A stretch of DNA of 64,000 nucleotides from Progne subis subis (Eukaryota; Chordata; Aves; Passeriformes; Hirundinidae). The stretch covers positions 62,001 to 126,000 of the forward strand of contig JAKJHU010000620.1 in assembly GCA_022316685.1 (NCBI GenBank), written 5' to 3'. A model generated the notes under the pieces. That model was given only the letters and a program-made list of their open reading frames with translations, made no database searches and was not told the origin of the DNA. The position numbers and the translations under genes were made by a program. Positions 54,631-64,000 of this stretch are shown one piece after another. Numbering within the stretch: position 1 is the first letter of the stretch; each line of letters begins with the position of its first letter.

Positions 54631-55698
54631 TTCTTTTCGTTCATCTTCATCCCTTTAAAACCAGCAAAATTGGGCAGAAAATCAACAAATTCATAAAAGG
54701 CATCTGAAGCCTCACTTTTTCCTTGTGTTTCAAGAGAATCTGGGATTCCAGATGATACTTAGGAGGATTTGGGGGTATTTGGTGTGCTTGTCTCCATTTC
54801 TTAACGCTCAAAGAGACAAGAGGCTTTGATCTGTCACCTCAAAAACACTCATTGCCACTGAAAACTACTCAATTCCACCCCAAAATTATTTATTTCCTCA
54901 GCCCCTCAGTGTGGAATGGGGTTGGAAAGGGGTTGGGCAAAGTGGGATACAGATCAGGAGGGATGAGGTGAGCAGTGGGTGGGGCAGGATGGGTGGGATG
55001 GGGATTGGGAGGAGTGGGATGGGAGAAATAGGGCTTGGGAAGGGGGTCTTGATGTCCATGAGAGCAGGGATGGGTTTGGGTGGGGATTGGGAGGGTGTGG
55101 TGAAGTCTGGAATGAGACAGCCAAAGGTTTGGGAGGATGAAGGGAGGAGGAACCCGTTCTTGAGTGAGTTTTTGGGTATTCCGTGTTCTTGAAGGGATTT
55201 TGGTGCATCCCAGGTTTCTGAGGTGGTTTGGGGATGGTCACTGCCCCAGCCCCAGCCACTGCAGCCTCTGGTCCAGCCCCAAAGTGGCTGCCAAGCCCCT
55301 GGCACCCTGAAAATCCCACCTGTGAGAGGGGCCAGAGCGGGTGAGGCTGTGACACGGCTGTGACACTGACACGTCCCACAGCCCCAGAGCTCACAGCAGC
55401 TGAGTTGATGCTGGATCCAAGGCCCTGACTTGTGGATCTCTCTCCCTTCTCCTGAATTCCTCTTCTCAAAATCTGGAAAATTGAAGTTGTAGGGTTTAGA
55501 GTTTTCTGAGTCAGTGCTTTGTGAAGTGCCTTACCATAACTCCAGGTTTAATAGAAGCTACAAGCAAAGTTAAATACTATTCCTCTATGAATGGTTAAGT
55601 CATGGTTTCTAAGTTCAGATAAATACTGTCAAGTGCTGTTCTTTTGCTAAATTGTGAAGTTGAAGGTGTAAGTTAAGGTTAGGGTATAAGTCAAGTCC
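54631..55698. other. Gene-free stretch downstream of the zinc-finger pseudogene
   Basis: Contains purine-rich GGGATGGG-type simple sequence (54,910-55,110). No coding region or known repeat is recognised. Confidence 0.4.
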
Positions 55699-56123
55699 TG
55701 TTAATTTGGAGCTCTGTGACGCTTTTAGGCCGTGTTCCTTTTATCCTTGCCCTCACTGTCCTCTTGTCACCACACACAGGGACAGTCCCTCGGTTACTTT
55801 CTGGTGTGATTGTCTGGATTTTGGTTGGTTCTGTTGTTGCTTTCCTTCCTTGCTGTGCCTGAAGTGTCCAGTCAGGGACAGAGTGACTCTTGCAAGGAAC
55901 TTTGTCATGCCTCACCACCTGTGCTCCTAACTGGTGATTTTTGTCAAATATGCTAATCTGCTAAATTGATAGAACTGTATTCACCCTTTGGGGGCTGGGC
56001 GTTTTGTGGACATTTTCCATATCTGCCCCTTGGAGGCCTCCAATAAAGATCAGCCTTTCTATTACCTTCTCTATAATATTATCTCCAAGGCTGTTACTTT
56101 ATTTCTGGGTCCCTGAAGGCATC
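55699..56123 (+). repeat. Possible LTR remnant
   Basis: Begins TGTTAATTTGG and ends GGCATCAACA, with a polyadenylation signal CCAATAAAG at about 56,040 followed by a short U5-like tail. No target duplication was found, so the ends are uncertain. Degenerate short repeats with CTCATGG and GTGACA follow to 56,360. Confidence 0.4.
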
Positions 56124-56372
56124 AACACAGCCGGGCCTCATGGCACCAGGAGAGCTCTGTGACACAAGGACATCTTGGGGAACCAAGCGTCAACTGCAAA
56201 CACAGCGGGGCCTCATGGAAGCCAGGTGCCACTTGGATAGTGCCAGGGCACGTGGAGCTCAGTGTCCACTGTGACACAGCACAGCCCCATGGATCCCAGC
56301 AGAGCATTGTGACAACAGGGAATCTCATGGATGCAAGGCTCTCCTTGGGCAAAGTGGGGCCTCCTGGGACAC

Positions 56373-56684
56373 AAAGCCTTTTCCACGTGCCTCCCTCGCC
56401 TGGCTGTGGTGTCCTTGTTTGTCAGCAGTGGTTAATTTGCCCACCTGAAGCCCCCCTCCATCTCCTCCCCATCCCTGGATCTGGCCCTGTCAATTCTGTA
56501 CTCACTGGTGCCTCCAGCCCTGAACCCCCTCATCTCCAGCCTGAGGAATAAGGAACTCGTGGAGTCCATGAGGAAACTGCTGGCTGGATTTCAGAAGCAA
56601 AAACCTGCCTCTTTTCTTCTGCAGAACCTTCTGAATATAACTTATTTCAATCTCAGGCTTGGTGTCCTTTCTTTCCATTTTTGA
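56373..56684 (+). pseudogene. Olfactory receptor C-terminal fragment
   Basis: Only TM6 to the C-terminus remains: KAFSTCLPRLAVVSLF, then a premature TAA at 56,433-56,435, then KPPSISSPSLDLALS and PPALNPLISSLRN, where the usual Tyr of NPLIYSLRN is Ser. It closely resembles the OR at 3,525-4,455 but lies in the opposite orientation and lacks the first two thirds. Confidence 0.85.
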
Positions 56685-57499
56685 ATTTTTTTAATACATT
56701 CCTACTGTTATGTTTTCCACAAACAAATATCACTACTCACAGCATTTCTACATGAGTATCTGCCATTATTCAGTATCTCAATGACTTTCAAAAGCTTTGT
56801 TCCCTATGCATCTGAATAAAATAATGATCTTTTGCAGATGTGAAGGAAAGAGGCTCGCAGCAGAGCCAGCACAGACAGGGACAATGGCCCTGGCTCTTTC
56901 CACATCTGCTCTTCCCAGCTCCACACTCCCCTTCCCAGCCCTTCTGTGGGTGCAAGGCCGGAGTGCTGGGGCAGTTTGGTCATTGTCCTGCTGCATGTCC
57001 GTGCTGTGACCATCCTCCTCAGCAAGGGCCTCAAAAAGCACAGGCCACATGTGTAAGGACAGAAATAACAACTGAGATCAATTCTCTACTTCCCATCAAC
57101 AGACAATGTCCAGCCAGCTCCTGGCAGGAAAGGATGCAGTACATGTACTTTGTGCTTGGCATGAGAAATGTCTCAATAATAAAAGACATCCACAGCCCTC
57201 ACCGCCACCCCCATCACCCTTCATTCCCCTCAGTTTATTGCTGACCATGACATCACAAGGAATGGGAGCTCCCTTGGGTCAGTCCAGCCCAGCTGTCCCC
57301 TCCCTGTGCCCTCAGGAACACTTTCCCATCCCCAGCCCATTGGATGTGGGGTGTCAGACGCCCTGGGCAGAGGTCAGGGCAGGGCTGGCCATGTGAGGGC
57401 AGAGCCAGGGGGGCAGCGAGATGGGAGTGTGCAGCAGCTGTGGGACAGGGCAGGACAAGCTGTGCTGGACATGGCCAGGGCCCTGGCAAGGCTGGCAGT
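56685..57499. other. Gene-free stretch before block B of the right arm
   Basis: No supported coding sequence or repeat. Confidence 0.4.
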
Positions 57500-60400
57500 G
57501 CCCGGGAGAAGCCAAGTCTGGTGTCCTGGGGCACAGCAGCCTCTGTGCCACCAAGGGCTGTGAGGAGACACCTTGTCCTCAGGCCCTGGGGCCTCCTGGC
57601 ACAGCCCCAGCAAGGCTGGGCACTGTCAGCCCCTTGTGCTGCCCTCAGCATCCCCCTCACATGCCAGTGGCCTCAAGGATGTGCTGGAAGGAGTCCCCGG
57701 GGAGCCTTGGTCAGCAATGGTCCTGGGGGGCTCCTGAATGCTCCCAGGGACTGCAGGTTCTTCAAAGGACTTTGGATTTGCTTTTTCCGGGAGTCTCTGA
57801 GAGGTTTGTGCAATCATGGCCTCCAATTATCTCCTGTAATTAGTCCCTTGAGAGGTTTGCAATGACACTCAGTGGGGCTCATTAATGCTTTGACATAGTC
57901 AAGGTGTTTAAGGTACTTTGGAATTTCCTTCCCACACAGAGTCTCTGAGAGGTTTTTGTGCAATCCTGGCCACTAATTCTCTCCTCCAAGGAGTCCATGA
58001 GGAGCCTGTGTTGGGGAGCGACCTCAGTGGAACCCATTAATGTTTCGAGACACTTTGGGTGTTTCCTCTGACTTTCACTCCTGGAAAGGTTTGTGCAATC
58101 TCCTCTCAGGCCCTGAGGTTCCAGGGCTCAACACCAAATGCACGATGGGGCTCGTTAGGATCAAGCAAGTCCTGACAAACCATGGCCGTGCCTTGATTTC
58201 CCTCTGATCTGGTGCAGTTCATTAGGAAGTATTTTTTTTCCTAGAGTCAGGGTGAAAATATTTCAAAGAACTTCCAATAAACCCACATTCCTATTTTCAT
58301 GGGTGAATTTTTCTCTTTAAAGCAGAAGTGTTTACAGCATTCAGTGACTGATACTGAACCAGGGTCTCTCCTAAGGAGGTCTGGCCTGGTCAGAGAGGTT
58401 GTGCCTTGAGGTCTGACGCACTGTGGACAACCTTGCTCCACATTCCCCAACCCCCTCCTGTCTCCCCTCACTCACCTGGGACCTGCTTTTCTCAGAGAAC
58501 TGGATGCACTCAAGCAAAGAGTGGTTTTCTTCCTTTTTTAGCAATCTAAAACTCCTAAGTTTCAGGCAATCTCCTCAAGTTGTGCCAAGCCCAAGGCGCC
58601 ACCAAGGAGCTTCCCCTTCCCCAAGGCAGAACCATGCAAGGAATGTTCTGAGACACACAGGAAGTTTCTCCAATAAACACAAATCCAGAGGTGGCTGAAG
58701 GCAGAATTAGACCAACTCCTGAAGGAACAGACAAGCTTTGAACTCCTTGCAGCTCAAAGCTCCAGGTGGGGTTGTTGGAGGTGTGTGAGTGAGCCAACGA
58801 GTGAGGGGAAGGGAAATGCAGAGAGCCCTGGAAGTGCTTGTGTGCAGACGGCTGTGGGGAAGGGGCCCTGCAGCCCTGCCCTGGGCCAGCAGTGAGGGTG
58901 GATCATCATCCCAACCTGCCCTGGGCCATTGCAAGGGGGCTGTGGCCATGGACACTGCACTGAGCCCACTGCTGGCTTTGGATCCCTCATCCTTCAAGGT
59001 TCCTTGGAAAGCACCCCAAGGACCCATTTCTGCAGCCAGGTTCCGTGGCCAGGGGGATGTGGGGGGCTGCAGGAGGTCAATGCCCCATCCCTGGAAACAT
59101 TCAAGTCCAGCTGGGACAGGGCTCTGAACAACCTGATGTGTTGAAAGATGTCCCTGCTCATGCCAGGCCTGGACAAGAGGCCTGAGTGAGGGCCTGAACA
59201 GCAGGCCCTGAGCCAAAGGTGACCTCTGCATCAACCTTCCCACCAAAGGTTATCTTTGTATCTGCTCATTAGTGAAATATGCATGGTCATTAGCACTGTG
59301 ACAGATGTGTCCACTCATTAGTGAGACATGTATTGACCTTTCTGTGTTTAGAAGCCAGACAAGGCCATGAAATCTGACATCTGGCCTTGTTTGGGGCTGG
59401 ATGGTCAAAGTCACCTCCCTTGGTTCCTCCTTGGGCCCTGGCCAGGCTTTGGGAGGGACCAAGAGGAGGAGGAAACCAGCTCTTCCTGCACTAGAAGTGC
59501 TGTCAGTTTGTTTATTCAGCACTATCAGAGCTGGGCCCTCTCCCAGCCAGGTTGGAGCCTCACCTGTGGCTGGAGGCACCTGCAGCAATTCCCAGTGTCC
59601 GGGAGTGGCTCTCCAGTCCTTGGCTGGGACAGCTTCCCCCAGCTGCTGTGTGCATGTGGGTGATGGGAAAGTCTGAGGGTGACTGGTGATGGATCTTTCT
59701 CAATCCCTGCAGGCAATCTTTGGTAGTGATGGTTGGGTACATTGCTTAGCTGTTCCTTTTGTGCTCCTTTGCTGCTTTGAGCTGTAGTAAATGACACTGA
59801 TTCCTTCAGGTGGTGTTGGTGTCTTTGGTGCTTTGGCACTAAAATGCATCCAAAAACTGAATATGGAAAAAGGAAAAGAACCTGTGGGTTTGGGAAGACG
59901 AGGATGGATTTTGGTCACAGAATGCTGGAAACAGCACCAACAGAAGGAACAGAACCACTGTCAAACTCCTCTGGCCCAAAGGCACTGGGGACACAACAGC
60001 AGCACAGCAAGGAGCCCTGGATCCATCATCAACCCACAGTGGGAAATAGGAAATCAACCTTTGGTACTGGGAATGGAGCTGCTGGTGTGTGGAGACTGCC
60101 CATAAACAGATTCCTAAATGATGGTTTGGGTCCTGTTTCCAGGCAATAATGATGCCTCTCTTGAGGGTACTTCAGTGTTGAGGGTTAAGTTCTCCTGTAG
60201 AATTTCCCCCGCCCCGTTTAAGTAGGGGCAGTTTAAGCGGTGCTTAACCTGACAAAGAAGTTGATCACTTAGTTTTGGGGGAGGGAGGAGGCTCCGAGAG
60301 AGCTGGGGGGTGGCCTCAGTTCTCTCAGCTTTCCCGGGGAGGACGGTCGGACTACGGGTGGCTGCCTGGATTCCACAGCTAACGGAGGAGTTTGGTCCTG

Positions 60401-62994
60401 GGAATTCTATCATCTGTTTAGACGCGCCCAAGAATTCGGAGTTTCTTCGTTACCCTGCTGGATTTTTGGGTGCAGCCCGGGGTCCAGCCGCTGCGGTTTC
60501 TTCGGCACTGCCCACTTTGCTGCCAGGGCACCCCCTGCTGCCTGCTGAGGACAAATCCATCGCTTCCAGCTTGCAGCATCAGCGACGGACTTTGCCACCG
60601 TTTGCCCTCAGGGTTCTTGGTTCTGTTTTACTGTTATTATAAGTGCTGTTTGTTGTTTGTCTGTCCTGTTATATTTACTAGTAAGGACTGTTATCCTTTT
60701 CCATATAGGCTCTGACCGAAAGTTTTTTTTAATCTTCTAAATTATAATAACCCGGAGGCTTGCCTCTCCTTAGCAGACACTGTCTTTCAACCAAGACATT
60801 CAGCACATCCACAAAGAAGAGCTGGGGCAAGAGACATTTTCTCCCCAGAGAGTGGCCTTTGCTCTCAGAAAAACCAAGATTCTGGTTCACCCTGTGCCCC
60901 ATGTGCGCTGCCTTGTCTGTGGAGTTTACATTAACGAACTAAATCCATTAACAGATGAAGTAAAAAGAGATGCTATTCAAATCCCCAATAGCACATCCAC
61001 TGAGCTCCAACAAACACAAATGGGGCTCTACAGACTGCAAGGCCTTGGATTATCTGCTTGCCCTCTAGAGAGGAGCTTTGTGCTATCTAGGAAGGAATGT
61101 TGCAGGAATCAGTGTTGGGTTTGAAGTCCAACAATCAGGAATCACCTCAACAGAAAGAGCAGGAGAAGAGAGGCAGAAAGAAGAAAATTCTTCATGGTGG
61201 AGATTGGCTTCCAAATTGAGGCTGCTGCAAAATGCAGTCGGGGCAGTCACTGTAATCATTGCAGTGTGATAACTTGGTGTGTTATGATTCCATGTTAGAT
61301 TTTTAACACTTCGTTCTGGGAAGTGGAGTATTGAGACTTAGTCTAAAAAGAGACACAGTCTCAAGAAACAGGGACATTTGATAAAGAACAGAGAACAGCA
61401 ACTAATTAGGCATGTTTTGAAAGGAATGCAAATTATAGCTCTGAGTAATGAACGTGGAGAGCATGTAATTGAAGAAGAGATGTTAGGCATAATATCTAAA
61501 TCTAAACTCTGTTATCAAAAGAATTGTTATGAAGGTTGTAGTTCATCTGTAGGTCAAAGCACTGACTGAAGTACTGAGACCTGAACAACAGGCCCTGAGC
61601 CAAGCTGACCTCTAGATGAACCTTCCAACCAAATGGTTTTATTCCCATCTGCTCATTAACAAAGCATTACTAGCAATATGATCTCTGTATGTGTTCATTG
61701 GTGAAACATGGATTTATCTTCTGTATTGTAAACCAGACCCAATCTGGCTTTGTCTGGGGCTGTAGGATCTAAGCCAACTCCCCTGGTTCCTCCTTGAGCC
61801 CTGGCCAGGCTTTGGAGAAACCACCAGGAGAATGAAACCAGATGTTCCCACACTAGGAGTGATGTCAGCTTCTTTGTTTAACAGTGTAAAAGCTGGGCCC
61901 TCTCCCAGCGAGGCTGGAGCTCCTTGTCTGCAAAGGTGGTGCACCTGCAGGAATTCCCAGTGTCCAGGAGTGTTCTCCTGTGCTTGGCTGTGAAAGGGTT
62001 AAAAGAACTGTGCCTGGGCATCCTTGGGCAAGAATAAGATACACCTGGAAGCTAGCAAATGTTCACCACAAGCTTAAGACACAGGATGAAACTTGTCAAG
62101 AAATAGGGCACAAAACTTGCAGAAATGAAGGACAGAGCTTGCTAAAACCAGTGAGGAAGTCACTGAAATGGGCAAACTGGAGACTGTGCATGCCTAGAGG
62201 AGAAAGAGAAAAGGGCACAGTGATGGAGACGTCCAGCCTTCATCAGGGGACCACCGAGGAGGACGCGGAGCCTTCCTCAGTGCCACCACCAGGATGTTGA
62301 ACCTGCGCCTCACCTATGCTAATGATAGTAATAAGTTCTAAGAAATAGTTTACATAACCCCACCTTTCTAAGGAAAACTACAACTATGCATAAAGTGTAA
62401 CCATATATTGTCATCTGCTGTGTGCCTGTGTGTGTGCTGTTGGGAGGAGATATCCCTGCACACACCGTGTGTGCTGAATAAAGCAAATCCCGCTTCTTGG
62501 ACTTTGTCTCAGAAGTGTCTCTTGGCCCAGTTTGGACGATTCACTTCCAGGGGGTTCTGTCAAGTCCCAGTGGAACCTTGGTGCCATATTGTTCCACAGC
62601 CTCACAATGCTCTCTGGCTTCCATGGGCTCCCTCTGTGACTCACTGCAGCCTTGTTCCATCAGGGTCTCTGGGTTCCATGGTGCACAAGCCTTTGTCACA
62701 TCTGAGCCTTGGCTTCAGGAGTTCCATCGACTGACAGTGGCCGTCTGCATTCATGAGGCCCAGCTAGATCACAGCAGAGGCCTTGCTTTCATCAGGCTCC
62801 GATACCTGTTCTGCCAACCAGATGGGGGTGATTTAAAGAACACAGAAACCCATGGAAAGAATGGTCTTATTCTACTGTGAATATGGAGGCAACAAAAATG
62901 AAAAATTATACATTCAATAAAACTATGTGCTTGGCTTTTTGCAACAAGCAAAAAGAAAGCAAGGCAATGCACCTAATCATTATTATACAAGAGA
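57500..62994 (+). repeat. Segmental duplication, right arm, blocks B to E
   Basis: Counterpart of 6,635-7,485, 15,613-19,101 and 19,820-20,559 in the same order. It lacks the class I ERV, the GAGGAG-flanked solo LTR and the ERVL-like provirus, so it preserves their empty sites near 57,901, 62,249 and 62,990. No gene is recognised in it. Confidence 0.85.
60176..60798 (+). mobile_element. ERVL-like solo LTR with 5-bp target duplication
   Basis: The 623-bp LTR is the same family as those at 20,560 and 26,380 but in plus orientation (TGTTGAGGG ... CCAAGACA). TTCAG flanks it on both sides (60,171-60,175 and 60,799-60,803). The left arm at about 17,626 has a single TTCAG, the empty site. LTR-LTR recombination removed the internal part. 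Confidence 0.95.
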
Positions 62995-63635
62995 AAGGAG
63001 TGGGATTGAGAAATTGCCTAAATATTCCAGCCTCATCCAGAGTCCTGCAGTCATATGGGAGCCCTGTTTCACAGCAAGGACCTGGAGAACACTTCCAAGC
63101 AATCCAGTTGTAGATGAGGTCTCTGAATTTACTCTGAAAGTATAAATTCACTTGCATTTATAAGCCAAATCACCACGTAAAAAGTGACTAAATTTTATTT
63201 TAGCACATAAACTCCTGGATTTCATGGCCCTTTTCCTGATTAGGAGGGGCCAGGACTATACCAGATCCCAGTCCTTGGCTTGGAGGATTTCCCCTAAAAT
63301 ATCCTGCAAGACTCTATTCGTACCAGTTGGGAAATGCCTCTAAAATGATACATTTCTTGCAGATAACTACACAAGATCATGCAAAAGTTCTAAAGCATTC
63401 ATTTTGGTGTTAAACAGCTGCATAAGCATCTCAGTCATCTATTTTTAGCTAAATAAAACTGATGGTGTTAGTCACATAATGCCCAGGGCTCCTCTTGTAA
63501 GTCAGCTCTGGCTGAGGCCAGCCACTCAGGCCTAAGCACATCAGGAGCTGAAGTGACCACGACTGGGAATGGCAAAAACACCACTGGACTGGCCCAGAGG
63601 CCCCGGGACTCCCTGGCATGGATCACCTCAGGAGA
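62995..63635. other. Gene-free stretch
   Basis: Continues the right arm beyond the point where the left arm is interrupted by the ERVL-like provirus. No gene or repeat is recognised. Confidence 0.4.
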
Positions 63636-63870
63636 CAGTATTTCAGGGAGCCCAAAGGACTCTTGGGAGAGCTGCTGTGGAGACAGAGGGAATCCACAGC
63701 TGAATCCCTTGCCTGGGCTCCCAGAGGACCCTTCTGCTGTGGGGCTGCTGAGGCTGGAGGAACAGCAGGTACCCATGGCCACCCCAAAACAGGGCCCCGT
63801 TGGCAACAGGGCACCACCGGGACTGCGGGACCCCATCCCTGGGATGAGTCAGGAACTGGAGAGCTGGGAG
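63636..63870 (+). pseudogene. Relic of ERVL-like pol (protease-RT junction)
   Basis: The translation LPGLPEDPSAVGLLRLEEQQ closely parallels LPGLSENPSAVGLLKVEEQR of the ERVL-like pol at about 24,030-24,090, and QELES further on parallels its RELES. Flanking residues have diverged and neither catalytic motif is present. It is an isolated old fragment of a related element. Confidence 0.65.
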
Positions 63871-64000
63871 TGCTCAGCCAGAGCCGCTGAGCCTCCAACA
63901 GCCCCACATGGGCAGAGCGTGAGCCCAGTGGGGAGTGGCCACTGACAGGACTGTGGGGGCCTGAACCAAGTCCCAGCCCCACTGAGAGCGGCTGTGCCGA

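Noticed and set aside
55660..55700. GGTTAGGG motif considered as telomeric repeat
   Set aside because: There is only one unit and no tandem array.

Overview
The window looks like songbird (passerine) nuclear DNA. It holds avian CR1 LINE fragments, class I and class III (ERVL-like) endogenous retroviruses, R2 retrotransposons inside a 28S rRNA gene, an olfactory receptor of the expanded avian type, a bird-style C2H2 zinc-finger gene and an MHC class I gene. Almost every host gene is broken, and repeats make up most of the sequence. OR, rDNA, MHC class I and zinc-finger sequences lying together recall the MHC/NOR microchromosome of birds (chromosome 16 in chicken). The placement is an inference.

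Layout: 1-7,485 is the left arm of an old segmental duplication, with a one-base-disrupted OR gene (3,525-4,455, minus). 7,486-15,612 is a class I ERV with 5' LTR, tRNA-Pro-like primer site, open gag, an in-frame UAG followed by pseudoknot-forming sequence, open pol, and an env cut off after about 90 codons. 15,613-20,559 returns to the duplicated arm, which carries a solo LTR with a 6-bp target duplication. 20,560-27,014 is a minus-strand ERVL-like provirus with two LTRs; its pol has four in-frame stops, all readable as G-to-A changes of tryptophan codons. 27,015-31,680 is a decayed minus-strand class I ERV ending in a palindromic LTR junction.

31,684-39,223 is a deleted ribosomal DNA unit (ITS1, 5.8S, ITS2, middle of 28S). 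Its 28S holds two divergent R2 elements head to tail, the first 5'-truncated and the second near full length but frameshifted. 39,224-47,040 holds an MHC class I pseudogene between minisatellites. Its alpha-1 exon contains about 64 copies of a 23-bp minisatellite that appears to have grown from the codons for the conserved GYWDRQ motif, and an LTR sits just beyond the array. A second solo LTR lies in intron 1.

48,848-62,994 is the right arm of the segmental duplication. It is interrupted by a CR1 insertion, a zinc-finger pseudogene, an OR fragment and an ERVL-like solo LTR. Because the arms carry different insertions, each serves as the empty site for the other, giving clean target-site duplications. 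The window ends with a relic of ERVL-like pol.

No intact host protein-coding gene was found. The least damaged coding sequences are gag and pol of the 7.5-15.6 kb ERV.
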